Source: CADEEX01 sp964577955 (GTDB lineage Bacteria; Acidobacteriota; Vicinamibacteria; Vicinamibacterales; CAVVIG01). From it: 64,000 nucleotides of DNA. The notes beneath the pieces are model-generated. The model did no database searches and had not been told where the DNA came from. It worked only from the letters and a program-made list of their open reading frames with translations. A program made the position numbers and the translations under genes. Below, one piece after another: positions 35,649 to 46,213 of this stretch (within the stretch, counting starts at the first letter, position 1; the number at the start of each line of letters is the position of its first letter). Location: positions 13,843-77,842 of the forward strand of contig CAZOAZ010000030.1 in the NCBI GenBank assembly GCA_964577955.1, given 5' to 3'.

Positions 35649-37469
35649 TTACCAGCCAGCCGCCTGACCATCCTTGCGGTGGTCCGAGCCGCCTCGATAC
35701 ACGCCGTTGACGGGCAAATCCTCTGTCGCGGCGCGGCGATCGAAGATCGGCTCCGGGAGACTGGGATCGCGCGTGAACAGGATGCCCTGGTAGCCGCCGA
35801 CCGCGCCGCCGTTGGCCGATCGCACCTCGTGCCCCTTCGCCTTCAGCGCCGCGCCGACCAGGTTGAACAGATTCGCCTCGAGCGACAGCACGTTCGAACT
35901 CTGATTGTGTGTGAAGCGCGCGGCGTCGGTCGTCATCTGAACGTTCATCCCGTGATCGATCAGGTTGACCATGTGCTGCGCATGCGTTTCCGGTTGCACG
36001 CTGCCGCCCATGTTGCCGAACGTCATCAGCGGCTGTCCGTTCTTCATCACGAACCCGGCGATGATGCTGTGGAACGGGCGCTTGTGCGGCGCGACGATGT
36101 TGGGGCTGCGCGGGTCGAGCGAGAACGCCGACCCGCGGTTGTGGAGCACGAAGCCGTACGGCGGAACCGTCGCGCGGCTGCCGTAGACGCTGAACACGCT
36201 GTGAATCAGCGACACCATGTTGCCCCAGCGATCGGCGGTGGTCAGGTAGATCGTGCCGCCGTCCTGCCCGCCGGTCGTCGACGGCACGGACGCCTTGGCG
36301 GGATTGATGCGGCCGCACAGCGTGGCCGCGTAGTCCTTCGACAGGAGACGGCTGACCGGAACGTTCGCGAACTTCGGGTCGCCATTCTGTGCCTGCAGAT
36401 CCGAGTAGGCGAGCTTCTTGGCCTCGACCATCAGATGCCAGTACTGCGGATCGGAGGGGCCGAGCGTTGCGAGATTGACGCCCAGCTTCGGCACGCAGAC
36501 TTCGAGGATGTTGAGCATCTCGAGCGCCGCCATGCCCTGTCCTGGCGGCGGCAGCTCGAAGACGTCGTAGCCGTGATAGTTGGTCGAGATCGGATCGATC
36601 CACTCCGACTGGAACTCGGCGAGGTCGGCCTTCGTCATGACGCCGCCGTTGCTCTGCACCTTCGCGACGATCGCGTCGGCGATCTCGCCGCGGTAGAAGA
36701 CGTCGCGCCCCTTCGTCTGAATCAGGCGCAGCGCCTTGGCGAGCCCGGGATTGCGGATGATGCTGTAGAGCGGCGGCGCGTCCTCGCCGGCGAGGAACGT
36801 GACCTTCGAATCCGGGTCGGCGCGCAATCCAGTCCTGGCACCGCGCAGATCTGAATGGCGCCGCTCCGCCAGCGCCCAGCCTTCGTCGGCGAGGCGCGCG
36901 GCACGCTCGAAGGTCTCCTCGAATCCCATCGAGCCGAACCGTTTCAGCAGCGCGTCGTAGCCCGAGATGGCGCCGGGCACGGTCGCCGAGTTCACACCGC
37001 TACCCGGGACGCCGCGGCCCCCGAGCTTCGCGAAGAAGTCCGGCGTCCACCCCGCCGGCGCCCAGCCGCCGGAGTTCAGCGCATAGAGCTTCTTGTCCTT
37101 CGCGACATAGACGAGCGCGAAGAGATCGCCGCCGATCCCGGTGTCGTTCTGCGACGTGACGTCGAGGACGGCGCCAGTCGCGACCGCGGCGTCGATGGCG
37201 TTGCCGCCCTGGCGGAGAATGTCGAGTCCGGCCTGGGCGGCGAGCGGATCGCTCGTGGCCACCATGCCGTGGCGCGCCAGCACCTCGGAGCGTCCCTGCG
37301 CGAGCCAGCCCTGCGCGCGCGATCCTGGCACCGCCTTGATGTCGGACGACGGCTGCGGTTTGTCCGGACTTGGCATGCCGAACGCATTCGGCGACTGCGC
37401 GTCGCCGGTCGCAATCCACATCCCGATCGCAGCGACGATGCCGGCGGCGGCACACAACTGACGCGTCAT
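35649..37469 (-). CDS. Gamma-glutamyltransferase family protein 1
   Basis: 606 residues. A signal peptide (ending ATGDAQ) exports it. The N-terminal large-subunit part has GNAIDAAVATGAVLDVTSQNDTGIGGDLF, where the first Arg/Asp contacts bind glutamyl. Autocleavage should occur before T406 in GGTIYLTTADRWGNMVSLI, the new N-terminal nucleophile. FGNMGGSVQPETHAQ is the family's closing Gly-Gly oxyanion segment. Such enzymes hydrolyse glutathione and other gamma-glutamyl amides, or related substrates in YwrD-like members. A second, distant member lies at 57317-59248. It is on the minus strand next to a beta-lactamase-like gene. Confidence 0.85.
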   Translation of the reverse strand: MTRQLCAAAGIVAAIGMWIATGDAQSPNAFGMPSPDKPQPSSDIKAVPGSRAQGWLAQGRSEVLARHGMVATSDPLAAQAGLDILRQGGNAIDAAVATGAVLDVTSQNDTGIGGDLFALVYVAKDKKLYALNSGGWAPAGWTPDFFAKLGGRGVPGSGVNSATVPGAISGYDALLKRFGSMGFEETFERAARLADEGWALAERRHSDLRGARTGLRADPDSKVTFLAGEDAPPLYSIIRNPGLAKALRLIQTKGRDVFYRGEIADAIVAKVQSNGGVMTKADLAEFQSEWIDPISTNYHGYDVFELPPPGQGMAALEMLNILEVCVPKLGVNLATLGPSDPQYWHLMVEAKKLAYSDLQAQNGDPKFANVPVSRLLSKDYAATLCGRINPAKASVPSTTGGQDGGTIYLTTADRWGNMVSLIHSVFSVYGSRATVPPYGFVLHNRGSAFSLDPRSPNIVAPHKRPFHSIIAGFVMKNGQPLMTFGNMGGSVQPETHAQHMVNLIDHGMNVQMTTDAARFTHNQSSNVLSLEANLFNLVGAALKAKGHEVRSANGGAVGGYQGILFTRDPSLPEPIFDRRAATEDLPVNGVYRGGSDHRKDGQAAGW

Positions 37470-37516
37470 GACGTTGCCCTCCAGAAAAACGGTCTATCGT
37501 CTCACACCACGGGCGG

Positions 37517-38659
37517 TTACTCCGGCCACCGCCGGAGATATGGCAGCCGCAGTTCGGGTGCGACGGCCAGCGCGAGGCGGCCGGCGATGATGTCGAGCGC
37601 CGCGCGTTCGAGGTTTGACAGCACGATCACGCTGAGGCGCTGGTCCGGCAGGCGCCAGTAGACGGCGCGAAAACCTGGAATCGATCCCTCGTGGCGGATG
37701 AGCGGCACGCCGGTCTTGCCCTGCCCCGCGGGATAGTCGTCGATCTCCCAGCCGAAGCCGTAGGGATACTGACCGCCGCCATTCAGCTTCACCGGCGTCC
37801 ACATCTCGCGTTTGCTGGCGGCCGTCAGGAGTTCGTTCGAGCTGAGCGCGGCGTCCCACTTGGCGAGGTCGAGCACGGTGGACAGAAACGCTCCGCTCGG
37901 ACGAACCGTGGTCCAGTTCTCCGCGTTCCGCAGGCGCTCCTCGTCCCAGAGGTAGCCGTCCGCGCGATTGGGGATCAGCGTCGCCACCGTCGTGGGCCGG
38001 GTGTTCGTCATGCCGAGCGGCCGGAAGATGCGATCCTGGAAGAAACTCTCCCAGGACTGGCCGCTGACGAGGCGAATCACTTCGGCGAGCGTGTAGTACC
38101 CGAGATTGGAGTACTCCCATTTCTCACCGGGAGGAGTCGCCAGCGGCGTGTCGAAGGCGGTCTTGATGACGTCGATGTCCGGCTGAATCTTGTAAGGATC
38201 GAATCCAGGCGCTTCGCGCACGAGCCCTGATGTGTGCGTCAGCAGGTGCCGGATCGTGATGCCATTCCACGTGGGCGGTGCGGCCGGCAGGTGCTGGCGC
38301 ACGCCGTCGTCGAGGCGCAGCTTGCCGTCCTGCACGAGCAGCATAATCCCCGCGGCGATGAACTGCTTGCTCACCGAACCGATCTTGAAGACCGTCGTCC
38401 CATCCACGCGGGCTTCGTGCTCGACATCTGCCAGCCCGTAGCCGGCGCTGCGGATCACTGTGCCGTTCTTGACGACCGCGACCGCGACACCAGGGATGTG
38501 GCGCTCCTGCATCCGGGCGCGAATGAAGTCATCGAGATCGTCGGCACGTGCGGGAGTCGCTGCGGCGAGCGCGAGCGTCAACGCCAGGAGCAGTCGGGGT
38601 CTGAGCACTGGGAACGTATTGAAACACCTTTTGCCGCCCCCTGCACGTGACCATGTCAT
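37517..38659 (-). CDS. Class-C beta-lactamase-like serine hydrolase
   Basis: 380 residues if the ATG at 38659 is used; a GTG at 38608 directly before a strong signal peptide (RLLLALTLALAAATPARA) may be the true start. The SxxK motif is IGSVSKQF, Tyr-x-Asn is WEYSNLGYY, and the third motif reads RHEGSIPG (His-x-Gly, typical of esterases and peptidases in this group rather than K-T-G lactamases). Substrates range from D-amino peptides to esters. If 38659 is right, the gene's 5' end overlaps that of the divergent UvrA-like gene. Confidence 0.8.
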   Translation of the reverse strand: MTWSRAGGGKRCFNTFPVLRPRLLLALTLALAAATPARADDLDDFIRARMQERHIPGVAVAVVKNGTVIRSAGYGLADVEHEARVDGTTVFKIGSVSKQFIAAGIMLLVQDGKLRLDDGVRQHLPAAPPTWNGITIRHLLTHTSGLVREAPGFDPYKIQPDIDVIKTAFDTPLATPPGEKWEYSNLGYYTLAEVIRLVSGQSWESFFQDRIFRPLGMTNTRPTTVATLIPNRADGYLWDEERLRNAENWTTVRPSGAFLSTVLDLAKWDAALSSNELLTAASKREMWTPVKLNGGGQYPYGFGWEIDDYPAGQGKTGVPLIRHEGSIPGFRAVYWRLPDQRLSVIVLSNLERAALDIIAGRLALAVAPELRLPYLRRWPE

Positions 38660-38672
38660 GATCTTCAAAATC

Positions 38673-38675
<3 letters not shown>
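38657..38675. promoter_or_regulatory. Near-palindrome at overlapping divergent start codons
   Basis: CATGAT at 38657-38662 and ATCATG at 38670-38675 flank CTTCAAA. One arm holds candidate start codons for the beta-lactamase-like gene (minus, 38659) and the UvrA-like gene (plus, 38658); the other holds 38673 (plus) and 38674 (minus). It could be an operator or a coincidence of paired ATG codons. Confidence 0.3.
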
Positions 38676-41036
<2,361 letters not shown>

Positions 41037-41051
41037 GACACTTGCGCCACG

Positions 41052-41141
41052 AAAAGCTTCACAACGAGACCGCAGAGACCAGAGAGATCTCTTTTCCAAA
41101 AGAATGCTCTGCGCCCTCAGCGGTCTCGCTGTAAAGTTCTT
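41052..41141. repeat. Hairpin repeat family 1, copy B
   Basis: AAAAGCTTCACAACGAGA at 41052-41069, then CGCAGAGACCAGAGAGATCT, and a right arm ending CGGTCTCGCTGTAAAGTTCTT. It lies between the convergent UvrA-like and GxxExxY genes. The right outer arm has two changes from copy C. Confidence 0.7.
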
Positions 41142-41167
41142 GGCAGGTCGCAGCGTGAGTGCCGAGA

Positions 41168-41581
41168 TCAGGAGTCCCCGGTCCAGCCGTTGACCACACG
41201 ACGAAGGCCCTGCTCGACCAGCCACTTGACGTTGAAATTCAACAGCAGACCTGTTGGCCGGTTAGACAACCGAAGATAGGAGAGGAGCTGGGCGGTGTGG
41301 ACGGGCAGGAGTTGTTCCACGGACTTGACCTCAACGACCACGCGATCGTCCACGATCAGATCGAGTCGATACCCGACTCCAACTGGTTGACCGTGGTAGA
41401 TGACCGGCAGCGGCAGTTCCTGAGCAACGGTCAGTCCCCGCTCCGCGAGCTCCAGTTTGAGGCATCCTCGATACGCGGACTCGAGAAGGCCCGGTCCAAG
41501 TGCGCGATGAACCTCGATTGCGGCGCCGATGATCGTTCGCGTCAGGGGGTCGTCGGGCATGCCGGCAGCGGCTGCAAACAC
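41168..41581 (-). CDS. GxxExxY family protein
   Basis: 137 residues from a GTG at 41581; ATG 41560 is an alternative. It shows the family name motif GPGLLESAYRGCL, preceded by IIGAAIEVHRAL, and the PD-(D/E)xK-like core YRLDLIVDDRVVVEVKSVEQL, where the Asp and E-x-K could bind metal. The end LSNRPTGLLLNFNVKWLVEQGLRR is also typical. The family looks like small nucleases of unknown role, often single genes in repeat-rich spacers. Here family 1 repeats lie on both sides (41052-41141 and 41683-41769), so it may move with them. Confidence 0.8.
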   Translation of the reverse strand: MFAAAAGMPDDPLTRTIIGAAIEVHRALGPGLLESAYRGCLKLELAERGLTVAQELPLPVIYHGQPVGVGYRLDLIVDDRVVVEVKSVEQLLPVHTAQLLSYLRLSNRPTGLLLNFNVKWLVEQGLRRVVNGWTGDS

Positions 41582-41682
41582 TTGGCCGCTGCCATTTCGC
41601 AGCAGAGCCGCGAATTGTCAGATGAGGGATCGCAAATTTTGACAAGCCGCGTCGATTTGGCGTGATCGTTTCTGACACGATC

Positions 41683-41769
41683 AAAAGCTTCACAACGAGA
41701 ACGCAGAATTCGCAGAGATCTCTTCGGGAAGAAGCTCTGCGAGCTCAGCGGTCTCGTTGTGAAGCTTTT
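41683..41769. repeat. Hairpin repeat family 1, copy C (most perfect)
   Basis: The 18-bp ends AAAAGCTTCACAACGAGA (41683-41700) and TCTCGTTGTGAAGCTTTT (41752-41769) are perfect inverted repeats. The interior (CGCAGAATTCGCAGAGATCTC and GAAGAAGCTCTGCGAGCTC) pairs imperfectly. It lies in the spacer between two minus-strand genes and ends two bases before the RidA stop codon. Confidence 0.8.
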
Positions 41770-41771
41770 AT

Positions 41772-42560
41772 TCAATGTTTGCGGGCGGTCAACGTGATCT
41801 CGACCAGATAGTCCGGCGAAGTGAGACGCGCGACGACGGTTGATGGCTGCGGCGGATCGCCGGTGAAGTACCCGCGATAGACGGCATACACTTCGTCTCT
41901 TGCCGATGGGTCCACGATGTGGAACTGCGCGCTGACGACATCTTTGAACGTCATGCCGGCGGCGGCGAGTATTGCGGCGGCGTTTTCCATCGCCACCCAG
42001 GTTTGAGTGTGGATCGTCCCTTTGACAGTTGAATTGTCGCGACCGTTCCGGCTGATCAATCCCGACATGAAAAGAGTGTCGCCGGACTTGATGCCGTAGC
42101 TGTAGGGATTGGTCGTCAGCCAGCCGGCTGGATTGACGACGGTTCGTTGGACGCCGTTCGGGGCCGCGGTTACCGACATTTCGATCAAGGCGTCGTCCGG
42201 CAGCGGCGAGATGACGGTGGTCCGCGCCGGAGGCGCCGTCGGGAGGTACCGTCGGTAGATCTCGTTCATCGCCGCGAAGTCGCTCTGATTCTTGAGCGAC
42301 ACCCTGACGCTGACCGTGTTCGAGAGTCGTGATCCAGCGGCCTGAAGCATCCCGTCGATGTGTTCCAGGATCGTTTCTGTTTGACGCTCGAGATCGCCCT
42401 CCGGAGCTCGAACTCCAGCGACGGACAGGAACCCGCCGATATCGACGGCGCCCGTGACCGGCGCTGGAGGATCGAGACGCGCGGCGAACGGCGTCGGATA
42501 TAGCGCGTATAGCGAGCCGAGCGTTATCGTCGTCACCGCGAATGAAATCATCAGTCGCAT
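41772..42560 (-). CDS. Exported double RidA (YjgF) domain protein
   Basis: 262 residues from the ATG at 42560. A signal-like N-terminal helix (MISFAVTTITLGSLYAL) is followed by two RidA-type halves: about 35-140 (VSLKNQSDFAAMNEIYRRYLPTAPPARTTVIS) and about 145-260 (DTLFMSGLISR, MENAAAILAAAGMTFKDVVSAQFHIVD, PQPSTVVARLTSPDYLVEITLTA). RidA enzymes deaminate reactive enamines/imines, with an Arg of the 'P-A-R-T' motif binding the carboxylate: PPARTTV is kept in the first half, PQPSTVV has lost it in the second. Export and tandem layout are unusual and suggest another role. Confidence 0.75.
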   Translation of the reverse strand: MRLMISFAVTTITLGSLYALYPTPFAARLDPPAPVTGAVDIGGFLSVAGVRAPEGDLERQTETILEHIDGMLQAAGSRLSNTVSVRVSLKNQSDFAAMNEIYRRYLPTAPPARTTVISPLPDDALIEMSVTAAPNGVQRTVVNPAGWLTTNPYSYGIKSGDTLFMSGLISRNGRDNSTVKGTIHTQTWVAMENAAAILAAAGMTFKDVVSAQFHIVDPSARDEVYAVYRGYFTGDPPQPSTVVARLTSPDYLVEITLTARKH

Positions 42561-42578
42561 ATGTGAATGCTCACAATG

Positions 42579-42797
42579 AACCACAGAGGACACCGAGTTC
42601 ACAGAGAGAACGCTCGAGGCGCGCCGCTTCGCGGCGTGACGGGACGAGCCGAGCTGGAATCGAACGAGTCCAGCGGATTTGATTCGACTCGTTCGATTCC
42701 ACCTCGGCTCGTCCCGTTCGCAGGCCTGCTTAGCAGGCCTCGCCTCGAGCGTTTAGTGCCAGCCGAGTCTCTGTGCTCTCTGTGACCTCTGTGGTTT
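42579..42797. repeat. Nested multi-shell inverted repeat
   Basis: From outside in: AACCACAGAGGACACCGAG (42579) with CTCTGTGACCTCTGTGGTTT (42778-42797); CGCTCGAGGCG (42611-42621) with CGCCTCGAGCG (42741-42751), perfect; GACGGGACGAGCCGAG (42638) with CTCGGCTCGTCCCGTT (to 42718); and GGAATCGAACGAGTC with GACTCGTTCGATTCC, perfect. A separate hairpin AGGCCTGCT-T-AGCAGGCCT is at 42722-42740. The 219 bp would fold into one long branched hairpin. No gene is present. Confidence 0.75.
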
Positions 42798-42815
42798 GCT
42801 TCGTCCGTCTGTCGA

Positions 42816-45719
42816 TTAGAACTCGACGCGCACGCCGAGCTGCGCCTGACGTGGCACGTAGGCGTTGCCGGAGTTGGCAACCGGCAGGCCGAAGTTCACC
42901 GAGTCGAGCTGCGTCGTATAGCTGCCGTAGTTGCTGGCGTTGAAGACGTTGAAGACTTCGGCCAGCAGCGTGACGCTCGCGGTCCCGCCCAACTTGATGC
43001 TGCGCGACACGCGCAGGTCGACTTTGTGCAGCGGCAGGCCGCGCAGCGCGTTGCGCGGCCAGACGGCGCCGGTCGCAATGACCGCCGGACCTTCCCAGCG
43101 GTCGAGAACGGCCTCGGGAATCGTGATCGGGGCCCCGAGATTCAGCCGGTTCGTGCCAGGTTTGCCGTACGGCCTCCCCGAAAGCGTCGCGTTGTAGTGC
43201 GCGCCCGAGCCATACAGGAACGAGCCGGCCAGCGTGAAGCGCCAGGGAAGGTTGAGAATCGCGTTGGCGCGCAGCGTGTCGCGCTGGAAATCAGCCGACT
43301 GCGAGTAGTTCTCGTCCATGTCGAACTGGTTGTTCGCCTGGATCCCGAACCCGGTCGTGTCGTCGTTCTTCCGCAGCGTGCGCGTGTAGGTGATGCCGCC
43401 CTGGAACTGATGACTGAAGCGGCGAGTGAACGAACTCGACAACAGCACGGTCTCGGTCCGGCCGCGGCTCTCCATCCATTGAATCTGGCCATACGACGGA
43501 TTCGGCCGGCCAGCCCTGGCGGGATCGAGGTTGTACCCCGTCACCGGATCGTAGAAAAGATTCGGGTCGCGGCCGCGGACCTGATTCCGTTCTTCGAGTG
43601 CCGTCAGATCCAGATCGAATCCCATCACCGCGCCGAGCTGTTTCTGGAAGCCGATCGAGCTCTGCCAGCTGTACGGGTCCACGTAGTCGGAGGCGATGAT
43701 CCGCGGCGCCTGGGTGACGAAGACGCGCCCAGAGAGATAGTCGTCAGCGCTGACGCCGCGCGTCGGGTTTTCCATGAACCCCGGACCGTTGGGCGTCAGG
43801 CTCGCCGAGACCGACCGGTTGAAGTACTGGTGGCTGTAGGTGACGTTCGAGACGGGGGTGTTGTAGTAGAGCCCGGACCCGCCGCGGATGACGAGGTCGT
43901 TCTTGCCGCCAACGTTGTAGGCAAATCCGACTCGCGGCGCGACGTTGTTGAGATCGCGGATGCCGGTCTTGTAGCCGAAGTCGCCCGACTCGCGGCCGTT
44001 TTTGATCGTGATGACGGTGTCGGTGACACCGGGCGGATCGGTCGCCCCCCAGTCCACGTCGTAGCGGACGCCGAAGTTGACGGTCAGGTTGTCGGTGATC
44101 CGCCAGTTGTCGCCGAACCACGCCGCCAGCGTCGGCCGCGGAATGTCAATCAGGTAGTCCGGATTGAAGTTGATGTCGAAGCGCTGCAGATACGGCTCGA
44201 GCCCGCTGATATCCCAGGCCGCGGGGTTGTTCCACGCCTCGGCGGGGAAACGGCGTTCGAGCTCGGCATCCGACGGCCGCGTGTTGAACGTGTAGGTGCC
44301 GCGCCGGTTGAGCGACCAGACCTTGGTGTCGTGAACCCGGAGGAACTCCGCACCGAATTTGGCGTCGTGCCGGTTGACGTGCCAGTTCACGTCGGAGCGG
44401 AGGCTCAGCGTGTTCTGCCACGTGTCGTTCGGATAGTTCGCGGCGCCGCCCACGGTCAGACCCGGAAAATCGAACTGGGGCACATAGAACGGCGTGCTGT
44501 GGAACGGCACGTCCATCTCCGGCTGGGCGTCGTTGTACCAGGAGAACCGGTTGACGCCGCCCTGCACCTGCATCATCAGGCTGCTGCTGATGATGTGCGT
44601 CCAGGTCGCCGCCACGTTGGTCGAGTACGACTTCAGGTTGTCGGCGGTTGACGGATGCGCCGTGCCGCTGGTGATCGAGAACGGATTGGAGAACGCCCAT
44701 CGCTGCGCCCGGACGCTGAAGGTGTCCGAACTCGACTGCTGATAGTCGACGCGACCGAGATAGTTTTCGTTGATCGGCTTCGACTCGAACTGAAAGGTCT
44801 GGTGAGGCAGCCGGGTCGGCGCGAGAAACGCGTCGGCGGGCTGACGTTCGTATTCGTACGATCCGAAGAAGTGCATCCGGTCCTTGACCAGCGGCCCACC
44901 CAGCGTGCCGCCCACCTGCTGATTCTCGAACGGCAGGACGATGCCGGCGACCGGGTCGGCGGCGTTCAAACTCGCGTCGCGGAAGAATCCGTAAGTCGAG
45001 CCCCGCAGCTGATTCGTGCCGGAGCGGGAGACCGCCTGCACCTGCATGCCGGTCGAGCGCCCCTGGGTGATGTCGAACATGTTGGTGACGATCTGAAATT
45101 CCGCGATCGCTTCCCGGCTGACTTTCGGCTGGCCGAATCCGGAGCCGGCCACTCGCTGCGTGATCTGCTGCCCATCGAGATTGAGCTGGAACTGATCGTC
45201 GGCGGCGCCGGGCGTGTTTGTGACATTGTTCGCCGTCACGCCTTTCACCATCAGCGAGAGCTCCTGCCAGTTCCGCCCCTGTAGCGGCAGCTCGGCCATC
45301 TGCCGGCGGTCGATGTTTCCCGCTACCTGGGACGACGTGGTGTCGACGAGCGGCGCCTGTTGCGTCACCGTGATCATTTCTTCGATCGACGCGACCTTCA
45401 TCGAAACCGACGGAACTGTCGCGTTCTGGCCGACCAGCAGTTCGAGGCTGGGGATTTCGACGGTCGCGAACCCGCCGAGCTCGATACGGATCTTGTAGCG
45501 TCCAGGCGCGAGCCGGTCGAGGCGGAAGCGCCCGTCCTCTTCCGTGACCGCGACGGTTTGCACGCCGGTATTGATCTCGGTCGCGGTAACCGTGGTGCCC
45601 GGCAGGACCGCCGAGGATTCGTCGACGACGATCCCTTGCACGGTCGCCGTCTGCGCCACGGCGAGGCGCGGCGCCAGCAGGATCGCGAGCGCGATCAACC
45701 AACCCTTGTAACGGGACAT
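42816..45719 (-). CDS. TonB-dependent receptor-like outer-membrane protein 1
   Basis: 967 residues from the ATG at 45719, with GAAGGAGGG upstream. Signal peptide ends RLAVAQ. Residues about 26-110 form a carboxypeptidase-regulatory beta domain (GIVVDESSAVLPGTTVTAT, TEEDGRFRLDRLAPGRYKIRIELGGF). A plug follows (ELPLQGRNWQELSLMVKGV, GQQITQRVAGSGFGQ, EAIAEFQIVTNMFDITQGRS), then a barrel ending in VRVEF with terminal Phe, as BAM needs. This Oar-like architecture is greatly expanded in Acidobacteria and imports large substrates with TonB. Ligand is unknown. It has a long untranslated leader of about 300-400 bp. Confidence 0.85.
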   Translation of the reverse strand: MSRYKGWLIALAILLAPRLAVAQTATVQGIVVDESSAVLPGTTVTATEINTGVQTVAVTEEDGRFRLDRLAPGRYKIRIELGGFATVEIPSLELLVGQNATVPSVSMKVASIEEMITVTQQAPLVDTTSSQVAGNIDRRQMAELPLQGRNWQELSLMVKGVTANNVTNTPGAADDQFQLNLDGQQITQRVAGSGFGQPKVSREAIAEFQIVTNMFDITQGRSTGMQVQAVSRSGTNQLRGSTYGFFRDASLNAADPVAGIVLPFENQQVGGTLGGPLVKDRMHFFGSYEYERQPADAFLAPTRLPHQTFQFESKPINENYLGRVDYQQSSSDTFSVRAQRWAFSNPFSITSGTAHPSTADNLKSYSTNVAATWTHIISSSLMMQVQGGVNRFSWYNDAQPEMDVPFHSTPFYVPQFDFPGLTVGGAANYPNDTWQNTLSLRSDVNWHVNRHDAKFGAEFLRVHDTKVWSLNRRGTYTFNTRPSDAELERRFPAEAWNNPAAWDISGLEPYLQRFDINFNPDYLIDIPRPTLAAWFGDNWRITDNLTVNFGVRYDVDWGATDPPGVTDTVITIKNGRESGDFGYKTGIRDLNNVAPRVGFAYNVGGKNDLVIRGGSGLYYNTPVSNVTYSHQYFNRSVSASLTPNGPGFMENPTRGVSADDYLSGRVFVTQAPRIIASDYVDPYSWQSSIGFQKQLGAVMGFDLDLTALEERNQVRGRDPNLFYDPVTGYNLDPARAGRPNPSYGQIQWMESRGRTETVLLSSSFTRRFSHQFQGGITYTRTLRKNDDTTGFGIQANNQFDMDENYSQSADFQRDTLRANAILNLPWRFTLAGSFLYGSGAHYNATLSGRPYGKPGTNRLNLGAPITIPEAVLDRWEGPAVIATGAVWPRNALRGLPLHKVDLRVSRSIKLGGTASVTLLAEVFNVFNASNYGSYTTQLDSVNFGLPVANSGNAYVPRQAQLGVRVEF

Positions 45720-46213
45720 CAGCGGCCCTCCTTCAGCGAGAAAGCGACGACGACGTGTCGTGCCGCACCGCTGAGCAAGCACGGGGCCAGGCACGCGCGA
45801 GAACGTCTGGTCAGCGATTTCGCTGCGAAAAAGGCCGATCGATGGCGATCGCGCCGCCGCGTCGCTTCAGAAAGATCAACAACGTCGTCGATCCGGCGCA
45901 ACTGATCCCGACCGAATTGTTTCTTTCGGCGTGTGAGAAGAAGGCGTTCGACGAATTCGCTGCGGAAAGCGCGCGGCGCCGTGTCATCGCCCGTCGTTGT
46001 CACGTCGACAAGTTTGAAGATTTCGCGGCGACGAGACCAACAACCCTGTGCGCATCGCGTGGAACGCCGGCGCGCGCGCGACGTTGGCGATCGTCCATCA
46101 AGTCACTCACGCACAGAGAGTTGAGTGGTGATTCGCGTGTCAGCCGTTAGTTGTCAAGGGAGTGGAATCCAGCTTGCACAGAGCGACCGCAGTCTGCGCG
46201 CTACGGAGGTCAA
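45720..46213. other. Divergent leader region of receptor 1 and the DUF1592 gene
   Basis: 494 bp without a convincing gene. It holds hairpins such as TTTCGC-T-GCGAAA (45818-45830) and CGATCG-ATGG-CGATCG (about 45837). ATCAACAACGT at 45875-45885 is the reverse complement of ACGTTGTTGAT found 225 bp upstream of the second receptor. Open frames here are short, without ribosome binding sites. GGAGGT (46205-46210) serves the DUF1592 gene. Confidence 0.45.

Noticed and set aside
45755..46150. A 131-codon plus-strand frame before the DUF1592 gene
   Set aside because: No ribosome site, biased residue use, and it overlaps the leader of receptor 1 on the other strand.
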